64,000 nucleotides of DNA from Aporrectodea caliginosa. Lineage: Eukaryota > Annelida > Clitellata > Crassiclitellata > Lumbricidae. Under the pieces are notes generated by a model. The model searched no databases, was not told the DNA's origin, and saw only the letters and a program-made list of their open reading frames with translations. The translations under genes were made by a program, and so were the position numbers. The stretch is from NCBI GenBank assembly GCA_020284085.1, contig JACEVL010000341.1:921377-985376 (forward strand), read 5' to 3'. Positions 44,838 to 56,990 of the stretch are shown here, one piece after another. The first letter of the stretch is position 1. Each line of letters starts with the position of its first letter.

Positions 44838-44942
44838 GGGGGGTAATGGCGGGGGGGTAATGTCCTACGGGGGGTAATGGTCGGGGGGTAATGGCAGGGG
44901 GTAATGGCAGGGGGGTAATGGGCCGGGGGGTAAAGTCCGGAT
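44838..44942. repeat. Tandem GGGGGGTAATGGC repeat
   Basis: About seven imperfect 13-16-bp units with core GGGGGGTAATG. The style recalls the tandem-motif arms at 1518 and 53039, but no inverted partner is visible. Confidence 0.75.
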
Positions 44943-45269
44943 ACCCCAACCGATATATGGTGTCGCCTTACATTTAGCTTTCTAGTGGGCATTCGCAAGT
45001 TTTGAGTCTATCTTTACGATTACAATCCTGGGATAGTGTGGTTAACGCGCATACTTAATTCTGCCAACAATCAGTTTTTCAATATGCCATGTTTTCTGCG
45101 CAGTAAGGCTTTGGTTTGTTGGTTTCCCGAAAGTCACCATAAAACCCATAATGCTTGTTTCAGAAGAAAAGTGTATTTACGTATTTACTTACTTACTTAA
45201 TTAATTAATTACTCGCGTGATTATTTAATTATTTATTAACTATTTTTATGCATATAAATTTGCATGCAG

Positions 45270-45719
45270 TATAGACACAAAAAAAGATTGGTGAAGGCTC
45301 TAATCATACCAATTAACATATGGCAGTGAGACATGGACATTGACTAAGACGAGAAAAAAGATTAACGCATGTGAAATGTGGATATGGAGGAAAATGCAGA
45401 GAATTTCATGGACGGAGAAAAAGACTAACGAATGGGTGCGCAGGGATATAGGAATTTACTTCAACAAACAGTGCTAAGAGCAAAGTTGAGGTTCTTTGGA
45501 CATATCATGCGATCAGACGGATTGGAAAAGGAAATGATGTTAGCATATGGAGAGGGAAGGAGAAAACAAGGACGACCAAGGATAAAGTGGATGGACGAGA
45601 TACATGAAATAACTAGAATGAATTTGACAGAACTGAGAGATGCGACGGCGGACAGAAGAAAATGGAGGAACTTGATCAAGACGGTCGCCATGGTTCAAGG
45701 AACCGACAGCAAGAGGTAA
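45270..45719 (+). mobile_element. LINE C-terminal fragment (RTE-like), copy 1
   Basis: With one frameshift near 45440 the plus strand reads SETWTLTKTRKKINACEMWI, WRKMQRISWTEKKTNEWV, then LRFFGHIMRSDGLEKEMM and GRRKQGRPRIKWMDEI up to 45719. This is the conserved tail after the reverse transcriptase in an RTE-like group. It is truncated at the 5' end and has no RT core. Confidence 0.75.
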
Positions 45720-46605
45720 CAAGGTATTATGCATAAAAACATTGCTACATTAATAAACGAATAGACGAAGTGACCATTATATCGCTTCTTTGGAAACCGT
45801 TATAAAGGTGTTATGGAAAGCCTTTCTTTTCACTTTTGTTTTCTGTGTAGTTTTTGGCTACAGCGGCCATTGACGTCAATTATAATTATGCTACTAGAAG
45901 TTGATTACTTCTTTAAATATTTAATTATTTATATCTGTCTTATTAACTAAATGGTATATACCTTGGTATTCATAAACTGTAGTCTCAGTGTGTTTAGTTT
46001 CTGTGTAGCGTCTCTGTGTCATAACAAAGATTGATCGGTCTTTGGAAATCAAGAACCGATCCGATCAAATATTATCTCCAACGATAATTAATCATCGATG
46101 AATATTAGACAGCTATCGCTAGTTTGGGAGATGCGAGACTGTCGTGATTGAAGGTCGCCTGTCGTATGTTTACCGAGTGGCGAGGTCGACCTTCTTCTCA
46201 CTTGTTCTTTTAATTGCACCTATTGATAAAGCGTGCCTAACTTTCTAAAGAAGACTCACGACGAACTTTGTTTGATTTAGATTAGAATTTAATTACACCA
46301 CAAAGGCGTACATTAACTACACGGAACTTCTAACTAGCGATCCTAGTTCGATCTAACTACAGGCTATCTCACTACCTGCCTCGCACGGCCTCCTCCCCAG
46401 ATCGTTCCTTCGTCAGTCTCTGAATCTGACGGACTCTACTCCCTCGGATCCTGCTTCGCTCGATAGCTCTGCCCAGCTCTCAGCAACCTCTGCTCCAAGT
46501 CCAAAGTCAAAGTAAGAGTAATCTCTCTCAGCCCTATACCCTCTATAAGTATCGCTTTGCAGCGTCCAGAGTTCTGCCCTCCCCACGCCTCATTAACGTC
46601 ACCTC

Positions 46606-46800
46606 GTGTCACTTTGCGCGTGTCACTTTAATCGCTCGCCGGCCGAGCCGCTTCATCGTTGGGGGCATGCACCCCCCCCCCCCCGGCGTCTTATGAATGA
46701 TGACTCGTGTCACTTTGACTGCTCGCCTGCCGAGCCGCTTCATCGTCGGTGGCATGCAACCCCCCGGCGTCTCCCCCGTCTCTCGTTCGACTGCTGCCAG
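46606..46800. repeat. Diverged ~90-bp tandem duplication with poly-C
   Basis: CCGAGCCGCTTCATCGT with GGCATGCA and a C run followed by CGGCGTC occurs twice (about 46640 and 46730). Open frames here arise from the GC-rich repeat and are not called. The preceding 45735-46600 holds no gene. Confidence 0.6.
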
Positions 46801-46988
46801 AATGGTGTCTCGTTACACCTCGTTCGAGTGGTGTCGTTGTTGCTGGCTCAGTGAGGACTGGCTTTCGTCCGTCATTGTTCCATCTCGACGACGACGACAT
46901 TATCATGATGATGATGCCCTTTCGTCGTTGTCGTCGACTTCCTCACGCGACAGAGACGTGGACCAAAACAAAAGCGATAGAAGACAAG

Positions 46989-48539
46989 CAGTGGCGTAGC
47001 CAGTTATTTTTTCATGGGGGGCAGTGGGGTGGCAGCTTAAAATTATGGGGTGGCTACCGACGCCTACCGTTGGCAATTAAACGTGTCTCTATCATTTCAT
47101 TCTGAAGCTGTGGACTGTAGTACTTTGCATTTCCTGGCAGATCCGTTAACTTCGCTGCAATTACAGGATTATATCGAGCTAATAGATGCAGTGTCTCAAG
47201 AAAGTTTCCTCTGTTGTGACTTCCTTTTTCTTCACAATGTCCACGCTCTGCTATGTCCTGTATGGCGGCCAGGAGTATAACTTCGCCAAGACATTTTATG
47301 TACAAGCGGTTTTCGGCGACCTGTCTCACGTAGGCTTCACTGACCATTTGAGCTACAGATGTTTCCTTCTTAGCCATAGTTTTATAATCTGCCCAGGATG
47401 TCATTGCAATAACGTGGATATCAGATTTCACATGTGATATAAAACCGCCATCGCTGTAAGTAGCTTTCTTCCAGTTCTTGTAGCCAACTGTTGTGAAAAC
47501 TGAGTCTTGAGTGCTATGCGCTGGTGAAGGAAAATGTCGACAAGCGAAACAGAACGCTGCATCACTTCCAACAGAGTACTCGAGCCATGAATACGAAGAG
47601 AACCATGCACCTTGAAATGAACGTGGAACGCGAGACTGCATTGTTCTTGGATACAGTGACAGGGAGGGCTGTATCGGCCCATCAGCTGGGTTACGTGAAA
47701 TATCCATGGGTCCTTCAACCACTTTTACTAGTCTGTTTGAACTGTTGAGTCTGTTTCCAGCAATGTCAGCTGCTGAAGCACTTGTAGAGGTAGAATGTGT
47801 CGATGTTAAAATAATCCGGCCTTCCTGAGTGTCATCGAAAACTGTAATTTTTATGTCGTCAGTGTCATGTTCCATTATTATTACATCTTGTGGAACATCA
47901 TCAAACATGTTCTCTCGGCTATGATCACGGTCTTCGTCAGATTGTTGAATATTAACTTCAATAGGTATTGCAGTTATATTCCTTTCAGACTCAGTTTCTT
48001 CTATAATTCGTGGCCGAGAAGCCGAACGCTTAATTGTTACGAGTTAGGCCTACAAAGTAATCCATTCTATTCTCTCTACTATATGAACCAAAGCAGTTGA
48101 CTATATAGATAAACTACAGAGACAAATAAGATGTTTTTATTCTCAATTTCTCAGAAATATTAAATTTCACTCTCACTTTCAAAAGCACAACCAAAGGCCA
48201 TTAAACACATGCAGTAAAACGTGTGTAAGCACATATTAATGACGTAGGGTATATAGCCATGGACTATGTATTTTTAGATTTTGGATGTATTGGACATAAT
48301 ACGCATGCAAGCCTCACTAGCTTAGCTGTCCATCTATAGTGGCCTGTCCCACTTTCCCATCACCCACCGTATAAGAAGTGGTATACCGTATAGGAAGTTG
48401 TATAAAAATAAAATAAGTCAGAAATTATATAACATTCTTTATCACTCGTGCAGGGATTGGGGGGGGGCAGCTGGGGTGGCAGCCCTTTCATTTGGGGGGC
48501 AGCTGCCTCCCCTTACCCCCCACCCGTAGTTACCCCCTG
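46989..48539 (-). mobile_element. hAT transposon, 1.55 kb, internally deleted
   Basis: An 8-bp duplication AAGACAAG (46981-46988 and 48540-48547) flanks ends CAGTGGCGTAGCCAG and, read inward, CAGGGGGTAACTACG. G-rich subterminal stretches (GGGGGGCAG) follow on both sides. The element sits in a LINE whose frame is restored when the element and one duplication are left out. It carries only part of a transposase. Confidence 0.9.
47054..47908 (-). pseudogene. hAT transposase N-terminal part (ZMYM1/TTF-zinc-finger type)
   Basis: hAT transposases of this type start with a TTF-like zinc finger and a DUF4371 region. The frame has an ATG at 47908; in-frame sequence continues upstream to about 48040 (KRSASRPRIIEE). 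Recognisable blocks are DISRNPADGPIQPSLSLYPR, FSSYSWLEYSVGSDAAFCFA with CRHF (zinc-binding Cys/His), VGYKNWKKATYSDGGFISHV, and the helical part RGHCEEKGSHNRGNFLE, then NAKYYSPQLQNEMI. It ends at 284 residues, whereas complete proteins run to 600 or more. The catalytic RNase H core residues beyond this point and the C-terminal hAT dimerisation domain are missing, so it is inactive. Confidence 0.85.
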
Positions 48540-48547
48540 AAGACAAG

Positions 48548-48929
48548 ATTGATGCGTGCGAAATGTGGATATGGAGAAGATTGCTGGGGATATCGTGGAC
48601 AGAAAAGAAAACAAAAGCATCTGTCATCCAGGAGATAGGGCAACTAAGAGGAGAATTGACACTGCAACAAAGGACCATCAGACAGAAATTGATGTACTTT
48701 GGAGTTTGGACACGTAATGAGAGCAGAGGGATTGGAGAAGGAGATGATGCTGGCGTGCGGGGAGGGGAGGAGGAGTAGGGGTCGGCCGAGAACTCGCTGG
48801 ATGGAGGAGATACATAGCAGGACAGCGATGAGCCTTGCACAACTGAAGGACGTGGTACGAGGCAGGGAGGATTGGAGGAAGCTGGTCACGACGGTCGCTA
48901 GAGTTCCACGAACTGACGGCACAAGGTGA
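48548..48929 (+). mobile_element. LINE C-terminal fragment (RTE-like), copy 2, split by the hAT
   Basis: The 5' part lies at about 46950-46988 (ETWTKTKAIEDK). After the hAT it continues KIDACEMWIWRRLLGISWTE, then with a frameshift LMYFGHVMRAEGLEKEMM-like sequence and GRRSRGRPRTRWMEEI up to 48929. It is the same family as 45270-45719. No RT core. Confidence 0.8.
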
Positions 48930-50185
48930 CAAGGTGATCGCTAGGTTAGACAGCTATCACTAGGAAAGTTTTTACTTAGCTCTGGCATCGTTTTTTCGAA
49001 GTAGATTTAAACGGCGACCGACTGCAGTCAATTCCATGAATGTGCATGTGCTCTCTTTAAACACCTTTAAATTGCTTTCCAAATACCGAATATCATTCAC
49101 TTTCGTTTAGTCGTTTCCATTCCAGCTAGTTAAATTTTCTTGCGCTGAATTTCGAAGAAACGATGCAGAAGAGGAGGAGGAAGGGAAGGAGGAGAAAGAG
49201 GAGGAGGAGGAGGTGGAGTCTGCAAGGGTTGTCTTTGATTAGAGGTTTTCTGCCTGTACACGAAATTCAGATGTTACTGAGAAGAAGATTGCTTATTACG
49301 GTTCGTATGCTTATATAGCGATTGCAACACTGAAAGTGGTGTGTAATTATGTGGAATCGTTCGTATTACATAGTTCAGCGTATCAAAAGATACAATAAAA
49401 TGCGCTTCGCCTTTTACTAATAGGCAGATTGCAACACTTAAAAGTGGTGTGTTAAAGTGCAATCAGAGGCGAAGTTTAGATGGTAGAGCCAGGGGCTTCT
49501 ATCCCTATACAGGGCGGGCGCAAGTTGAGCCCAGTGAAAAACAGGGGGGGAAGTGGGTTTTCCAATTTTATCACACTTTCTACAAGTTACAGATTCAATT
49601 TTCTTGTATAAATTAATGGGAACCGGTGACATCGTCCAATTAAGTCACTCGATTTTGTTAACATACTGTAGGCCTACTTAATGTGTTATGTAGTTTCATC
49701 GTCTATTGTAGTTTCACCACCTTTATTGTGTTTATTTAGTTCTCGGCTTCTCTAACTTAATCGTGGAACATTATCGGCTGCATAGTTGTGACAAAAATAA
49801 ACATTTACACAGGGTGATAATTTCCGGGTGGATGGGGGATTGAACCCCCAGTCTTTCTTAGGATCCCAAAGTAAAGTCTACATCTCACTCCCAAACTGCA
49901 CATAAATCTGCATATAAATCATTGTATGGTCCGACAAATGTACAGAACACTGCCAAAAGTGTCAAGCCATCAACTTTACCAGGCTCGCGACTTAGCGGTA
50001 CCGAAGCGTATATGGTCCGTATCCAAATAACTTGTAACCTTTACTTGAACCTTGAACCTTAGGATCCTTATCGTATTATGAGGAACTCTCGTCTCCATAC
50101 CATAATGCATTACTGCTCGACTCAAGTTGTGTAGATTGATGAATTCGTTGCATTTCGGCGATTGTGAATTCGGCGATTGTGAATG
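48930..50185. other. Intergenic with dispersed repeats
   Basis: AAGTGGTGTGTAATTATGT and GCGCTTCG motifs at 49290-49460 recur at 57265-57540. A box-B-like GGGGGTTCAATCCCCC (minus strand, about 49845) suggests a decayed tRNA-derived SINE. No gene is recognised. Confidence 0.4.
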
Positions 50186-50189
50186 ATTT

Positions 50190-51005
50190 TCATCTACTTA
50201 TTCATTCATTCATTCATTACGAAGTTTTATATAGCGCCCCTTCAAGGTTACTACTCAGGAGCGCTCCCGACCACAGCACGGCTGAAAAGAACAGTTTTGA
50301 GGCAAGTATAGAAAGATTCAGAGTGGATTCTGGGATGCAAGCGCAGCGTCAGAGGAAGCCCGTTCCAGAAGGAGGGGCCAACCACTGAGAAGGCCCGATT
50401 CTGCTTAGTAGCTGTGCGGGCAAAAGGGATCATGAGCACGCCCCGCTCAGTAGAGCGGAGAGAGCGACGACCCGGAGCCCCCAAAGTAGGGCAGCAGAGG
50501 TCACTTAGATAGGCAGGGGCTAGGCCCAACAAGGACCGCCAGACCAAAGCGATGATCCGATACGAGAACCGCTGCAATAGGGGGAGCCAATGAAGCACGT
50601 CCAGCATATAACCCGAGACGTGGCCAAATTTGGGAATACGTCCGCAAAGGCGTGCAGCAGAGCGCAGGACCCGGTTCAGGCACCCCAACCGACCAGCTGG
50701 GAGGCCAACATAGAGTGAGCAACAGTAATCAAGTCGGACAGTGATAAAAGAGTGGATGAGTGTAGCGGTGGAGTCTGAAGTAAGTGAGCGAGCAACAGTG
50801 CGGAACTGGCGTAACTGATAGTATGAATCACGGCAGAGGCGGTTAATATGCGGGGCAAAGGTTAACTCTTGGTCTAGTGAGGTCACGGACAACAGAGGAA
50901 AAAACAAATTGAGGGAAGTCTGCAGCAATGGTGGATAGGTCTAGCTTCGCAAGCTGCTGCCGAGTGCCCAGCCAGATAAATTGGGTTTTTGATGGGTTAA
51001 TTCAC
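50190..51005 (-). mobile_element. LINE 3' end (same family as 37040-39602)
   Basis: In minus orientation: LINPSKTQFIWLGTRQQL-like sequence at 51000, then after a frameshift YYQLRQFRTVARSL, RLDYCCSLYVGLPAGRL, AARLCGRIPKFGHVSGYM, HWLPLLQRF, FSVVGPSFWNGLPL, ending VVGSAPE as in the 37-kb copy. The hairpin AGCGCTCCT/AGGGGCGCT (50233-50265, inverted on the plus strand) and a (TGAA)n tail follow. 5'-truncated and dead. Confidence 0.9.
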
Positions 51006-51044
51006 ACCCGTTGACTAGCATGCTTAAACACTGAACAACTTTAC

Positions 51045-51215
51045 CGGTAATCCTCCATTCAAGGTGCTTCAATTATTTTTGCATTGGTATCCATTGTATA
51101 TATATATGGCCAATTTAAAATGGAAGCTGGATTGACGAAAATAATTATTTGCCTAAATGGAAGCTGGATTGATGAAAGAAATCTTCGCATAAATAGAAGT
51201 TGGATTGATGATGTT
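51045..51215. repeat. Family-B element fragment
   Basis: The left end AATCCTCCATTCAAGGTGC with TTTTGCATTGGTATCCATTG matches 25455-25503. It is followed by three units of GAAGCTGGATTGATGAAA. The right end is missing. Confidence 0.7.
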
Positions 51216-51669
51216 TTAGCAGACGAAACCTATGAATTACAGACACATTTATCTAATCAGAAATGAGGATGGGCATAGCCAGAAAAACATTTCGGAGGGA
51301 TTTAATATTTCGGGAGGGGGTGGATTTCCATTGGACATGGTAGCAAAATTAAGTTTTTTTGGTATTTCACAGGTAAAAGCATAAAAAAATTCGGAAACTT
51401 ATTTCGGAGGGGGAGTTTGAATCCGTAAAACTCCCCCTCTAAATACGCCCATGGAAATGAGTTAAAACTCTCGTCCGCAATATAGGATATGGGAGGGATG
51501 GGAGACCCGGCCAAGGAGGGGGAAGCGGAGGGATTGAGCCCGGTTGTTTAGGGGGGATAGAAGCCACTGGGTAGAGCTCTCCACACATGAATATATTGGG
51601 CAGATAGAAGCATGGAAATAAAACGTTTGTAAGAGATGGCACATCAATTAATCTTCTTCTCAGTAAAAA
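51216..51669. other. Intergenic, nothing recognised
   Basis: Low-complexity G-rich and A-rich stretches without a gene. Confidence 0.4.
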
Positions 51670-51840
51670 AATGATATATTTTAGTTGTACATTATTTGAA
51701 TGCACCTCGAAGTTACATAATTTTTAACAACGGAACCGATAATTAGCGATATTTTATATTATTGCGTACATCTTATACTTGTTAGATAAACAAATACAAG
51801 ATTGTGTGTGTTTTGAAACTGATCTACGTATCCAATCTGG
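51670..51840 (+). mobile_element. Fragment of the 2-kb TTAA element
   Basis: Matches, inverted, about 9683-9850: TTTTAGTTGTACATTAT, TGAATGCACCTCGAAG, TTTTATATTATTGCGTACAT and GTGTGTTTTGAAACTGATC. Ends of the element are not present. Confidence 0.75.
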
Positions 51841-52399
51841 TGAGAGGACTCAGAGGAGAGGATCCCATTGCAACTTTGGGGGTGCCCGTGGCGCATTGGT
51901 TAACATCTGTTTTGCAAGTTGTGTGTGAATTTGAAAGAGTTAGTCTGAAGTAGAGAACGAAGTGATGTAAGCAAAATGAACAGATACAGGGAGAGAGTTC
52001 GTAAATCTAAGTCCAGCAACTAAAAGGCCTCTGCACCAAGAATAGTTCTAGTCTTTGGTATCAGCGGAGAAAGACGACCTCATCGAAATAATTATGATAA
52101 ATCTGAAGAATGCTATGGCAAATGGTGAAAGCAAACGGCAAGATGTCTGCTGAGAAGATATCTGTCATCAGTCATTTGCCACCTTTGGACGTCTTTCCTG
52201 AGATGTCTACAGTTGTACGTGAGTATGTATTCTGATAAGGGTTTATCTATGTGGTGCTATGTGAATTTATCATTGCAATTGTGACTACAATCTATACATT
52301 TACACAGCTTTCATTTCTTTAGAACCTATCAGGTGCACTGAAACATGTCTAACAGACCTGGGTCTATCATTTATTTTCATAATTATATCATTAAATTTT
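51841..52399. other. Intergenic, nothing firmly recognised
   Basis: A box-A-like TGGCGCATTGGTTAACATC near 51890 hints at a decayed SINE. No gene. Confidence 0.35.
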
Positions 52400-52535
52400 A
52401 GGATAGGATGCCTGGAACGGGTTTTGCGGTTGGTTGCGCATCCTCTAGGGTATATTCCTAAGTCTGATCACGTTTCTGGCTACATGCATGATGTTCTGCA
52501 CTGGCTACTTTTCCCACAGCGAATTAACATGCCCT
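52400..52535 (+). mobile_element. Short LINE remnant
   Basis: Reads CLERVLRLVAHPLGYIPKSD and HVSGYMHDVLHWLLFPQRIN, the block between RSAARL and the WLP motif of the LINE at 37040-39602. About 45 codons survive. Confidence 0.65.
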
Positions 52536-52784
52536 CTGTCCTTGAAGAAATTTAATAGCCAATTGTGGACAAAGTCTGGAATGTCAAGATCTGATAGCTT
52601 CAGGGCAAGGGTTGAGTGTCGTAATAATAATAACTTTTTTTATGCAAAGTCTATGAAAAGGTAAGGTAAGATCGACGTCAAGATCGGCAGACATAAGATG
52701 TCGTTTAACAATAGAAACTACTAATAACTCCGCCGTATTTCACTGACCGAACTTTGATTGTGCAAGTCCAAGCCTGGGTTAAGG

Positions 52785-52900
52785 AGGAGGGTGACGCTAA
52801 TTATCTATGTCATGGAACAGAGTTGTTAAACAGAAACTGTATACATGTACACACGCGTTGAGCATTAATGAAGATGATTAGCGTCACCCTGTTCATTAAG
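52785..52900. repeat. Small inverted-repeat element
   Basis: GGGTGACGCTAAT (52789-52801) and ATTAGCGTCACCC (52877-52889) are inverted, and the flanking TTAAGGAGGA / TGTTCATTAA is partly so. Related pairs stand near 43146/43250. Confidence 0.5.
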
Positions 52901-53038
52901 CTTCATACTTGCACCATCTCTACTTTGTAGGGAATTAGAGATGGTACATCTTCTGTATTTTTAGTCACCGGGAGTAAAGATAATAACGCAAAGAACCACG
53001 AGGCAATATGACGACATTCACACCTTTGTTGAGGTTCC

Positions 53039-53953
53039 CGGACAATTCGCCCCTGGACAATTCGCCCCCGGAAGATTCGCCCCGGAAGATTAGCCCCCGG
53101 GAAGATTCGCCCCCCGGTTGATTCGCCCCCGGTTGATTCGCCCCCGGAAGATTCGCCCCCGAATAGACATTAGACATTTAATAGACATTAAAACACATTT
53201 CTTTAATTGTAAAAGCAGTTTATTTTGAACGTTTAATTTGAAGTTTATTCTCTAGTCTAGAATGTTTATTTTGAAGTTTAATATCTAGTTTATTGTCTAT
53301 AGTAGAGTCTAAAAGTTTGTTGTCTAGAATGCTGTCATTTCAGTTGCTTAGAATTCAAAGTTGTAAGCAATCCCTTGTAAATACTCCATATTGGTGCGGT
53401 TGTCGGCATCATCCGCAATGATTTTTAGTCTCTTCGAAATAGCCTCATACTTCTTATTCTTTGCAGCTATCTGACCTCCTGCAATCAATTGCACAACATC
53501 GTAATTGTGCAATCCTTGTTGTCTCCTCAAGCATTCGATGAAGCGAACCTCTAAACTCTAAATAAACAAAAAGCTCTCTTCCATATATAGAACAGATTGA
53601 GTACGGAACACCGATGTAGGCCTACATCAAAATATCAATACAATGGCTGGAATTCGCACCTATAATAGTCCTCTATATAAATAAACAAAAAGCTCTCTTC
53701 CATATATAGAACAAACAACCGAAACAAGGCTTGCATACAACTTTTAATGAAATGATATGGCATTCTGGACAATAAACTTCAAATGAAACTTCTTTAACTA
53801 TTCAAGAAATGTGTTTTCATGTCTATTAAGCCGGGGGCGAATCTTCCGAGGGCGAATCAACCGGGGGCGAATCATCCGGGGGCGAATCTTCCCGGGGGCG
53901 AATCTTCCGGGGCGAATCTTCCGGGGGCGAATTGTCCAGGGGCGAATTGTCCG
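53039..53953. mobile_element. Mutator-like element with arms of tandem GGGGCGAATC units
   Basis: Arms of about 125 bp (53039-53163 and 53829-53953) are inverted copies, each made of eight to nine 14-16-bp units, GGGGGCGAATCTTCC or GGGGCGAATTGTCC. The two outermost units are the GGACAATTCGCCCC variant on both sides. The interior keeps a transposase-like C-terminus at 53348 and a 37-bp direct repeat (about 53560 and 53675). The target duplication is not visible. Confidence 0.75.
53348..53555 (-). pseudogene. C-terminal remnant of a Mutator-like (FLYWCH-associated) transposase
   Basis: The frame ends RFIECLRRQQGLHNYDVVQL, IAGGQIAAKNKKYEAISKRL and NMEYLQGIAYNF. This matches, from memory, the closing part of MULE transposases of animals (FI..L...Q......Q...G....K...Y......R......YL..I..N). 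It is about 65 codons with no catalytic domain. A possible splice acceptor TTTAGAG lies just upstream. It belongs to the surrounding element rather than to a host gene. Confidence 0.5.
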
Positions 53954-54117
53954 TATCCCTTTAAAACGGCTTACGTAGATGCTATAAATTATGATGGTCA
54001 CGTTCTCTAATCGTTTACCTTTTGCTCCTTATTTTGCCGTGAATTATAGGCTTACGATTCAGCTGGCTTCACATCCGCTTAAAAGAGGCATGTAAATCTT
54101 TTCAACAGTTCTCAACA

Positions 54118-54385
54118 GGTGGCCTGATAGCGCATTGGATAACACACTGGCATAGAGAGCAAGAGGTACCTGGATCGAAATCCGTAGGCTGACATGCTTT
54201 GTCAGCTGCTATTAACGCCTAGTATTATTGGCTGTCTGTTCTGTTCGTAGTTAAGATTTATGTCCTTTGTTAGTTGTATTTCTTGTGAATGGTTTAATTG
54301 TCATAACGTGTAAATGTAGGCCTACAGCGCAATGCGTTTGTCAGGCGCTTCAATAAAGAAAAGAGATTAATATTATAATTATAAC
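54118..54385 (+). mobile_element. tRNA-derived SINE
   Basis: GGTGGCCTGATAGCGCATTGG contains box A (TAGCGCATTGG). GGATCGAAATCC about 40 bp later is box-B-like. The tail GTTTGTCAGGCGCTTCAATA with AAGAAAAGAG is followed by AT-rich microsatellite. An inverted copy of the tail is at 58556-58612. Confidence 0.65.
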
Positions 54386-54404
54386 TATAATTCTAAAAAA
54401 AAAA

Positions 54405-54660
<256 letters not shown>

Positions 54661-54666
54661 AACAAT

Positions 54667-55372
<706 letters not shown>

Positions 55373-55916
55373 TATTAACATTCGTATGTCACGGAGGAGT
55401 TGGAAAACGTATCAGAATGGGCCGTGAGGAACAGGCTACGACTGAACGAGAGCAAATCCCAGGAAATGATCATCCACCGTCGACGCACCGACCTTAGGAC
55501 TCGTGAGAGTAACATCAATGATCATACTCGGAGTGACAATTGCAAACGATCTCAGCGCTTCTTCCCATGTCAACAGGATTCTTAGTGCATGCTCTGGTTC
55601 GCTCCACGCTCTCAGAGTCCTCAGGGCACACGGTCTCCGACAGCGCTCCATGCAGTCGCATGTGCAACTACCATCTCTCGCCTTCTCCATGCCTCCCCCG
55701 CTTGGTGGGGATTCACCACCGCAAGCGACCGACAAAAACTCCAACGTTTCCTGCAAAGGGCTAAACGACAGGGCTACCTTCCTCCTCAACACCAGGATTT
55801 AGACCGAATGATGGAAGAAGCAGACATCAAACTCGTGCTAACGGTCAACCGGAACTCACAACATGTGCTCAGAGGCTTCTTTCCTCCGACCGTATGTAGG
55901 CCTTATGCTCTGCGCC
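55373..55916 (+). mobile_element. LINE C-terminal fragment (family L), part 1
   Basis: With frameshifts the plus strand reads VSEWAVRNRLRLNESKSQEM, ILGVTIANDLSASSHV, SGSLHALRVLRAHGL, LHASPAWWGFTTASDRQKLQ, DIKLVLTVNRNSQHVLRGFF, a reverse-transcriptase C-terminus related to the minus-strand copy at 60317-60955. The copy is cut at 55916 by another element and continues at 56991. Confidence 0.75.
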
Positions 55917-56990
55917 ATAGAACGAGTATGCGCATATTACGAATATTAAGATTTTTAGAAATTTACGAATATTGACGAATATTAAAACTGGCCAACGAAT
56001 ATTAATTTTTTTGTTTTTTTAATTCTTCAAAATCCGGAAATAGTAGTAAAACATTCAGTGCCAAAGAGGAGGTATTAGAACAAGAACAGTTACATGTTAT
56101 AGTAACTCATCTTATATCAGTAACTTCACTTCTGAAATTATTATATGAAATTTATATTTTAATGTTCAAACATTTCTTTTTTCATTTAGTTTATTGTTCG
56201 AAGTCTCAATAGGCTATATGCGGGCAGATCATGACTGTGGAATTCACATTCTTGGCGCCCAAACGAACAACACCAGTATTAAACAACAACGACCGTTATG
56301 TATGACTCAGCTCTCTCTATAATTCCTTATCCCTCAGCCCAAGATTCCTCCACTGGGTGGAAGGACCTTGCCATCAGCCGAACCTGCAGCGTATAATTAA
56401 TCAAACGGTACTGGCACATCAGTAGGACCCACACAATTTATAGCTTAAAATTATATAGAATTTCAGAGACCGCAGAGAGAGAAAACAGAGACAGACGGAT
56501 ACAGAGGGAGACAAATCGTAGAGAGACAGACAGAGACAAACAGAGAGACAGACAGAGAGAAGAGAGAGAGAGGAACTGAAAATGATGATAATCAATCACT
56601 ATTCAAATTAAGCGCGCAAATGATACTCTTTGTTGTATTAGTGTCGCCACAAAGTCAAAATTTGAGTGAGCATCGGCGCCTTTCGCTTCATAGGTTCTCG
56701 AGTCCCTCCCTGATTATGGTCGGCTTTTCACAGAGTTCCTCAAGAGCAGGGAACGATTTGGGTAGGAAGCCTAAGCTTACCAACTTACGAACCACAGCAC
56801 TAAGTAGACTTATAGCACCGCAAAACCACTGCACATATTCTTAAATTAAATTCTTAAATTAGTTGGTAAACAAAGCGGAAACAGTAACGTCATCAAAGAA
56901 TATTTACGAATATTTACGAATATTAAAAAGTCATAATATTCACGAATATTTACGAATATTAAAGCCTGAAGTTACGAATTCTCGTTCTAT
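55917..56990. mobile_element. 1.07-kb element with ATAGAACGAG ends and 10-bp duplication
   Basis: GCTCTGCGCC stands on both sides (55907-55916 and 56991-57000). The ends are inverted, ATAGAACGAG and CTCGTTCTAT. Subterminal repeats of TACGAATATT occur at both ends (55930-56010 and 56890-56960). The interior has a GA-rich patch (56480-56575) and no clear transposase. A 10-bp duplication fits Mutator-like or atypical hAT elements. Confidence 0.75.

Larger units (their letters stand above)
43582..44990. other. AT-rich insertion bounded by a repeated ~45-bp segment
   Basis: CCAACCGATATAT followed by CCTTACATTTAGCTTTCTAG occurs at 43585-43640 and again at 44946-44990. Between them lies very AT-rich DNA (43650-44030), a LINE 3' UTR piece, a MITE and a GC-rich tandem repeat. 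The border repeats suggest a duplication or a compound insertion. Confidence 0.5.

Noticed and set aside
46606..46999. Serine/arginine-rich proteins in several frames.
   Set aside because: The frames overlap on both strands across a GC-rich duplication with a poly-C run. No family or splice pattern supports them.
49800..49960. A tRNA gene on the minus strand (GGGGGTTCAATCCCCC).
   Set aside because: Only the T-arm-like part is convincing. No complete cloverleaf could be drawn; a decayed SINE is more likely.
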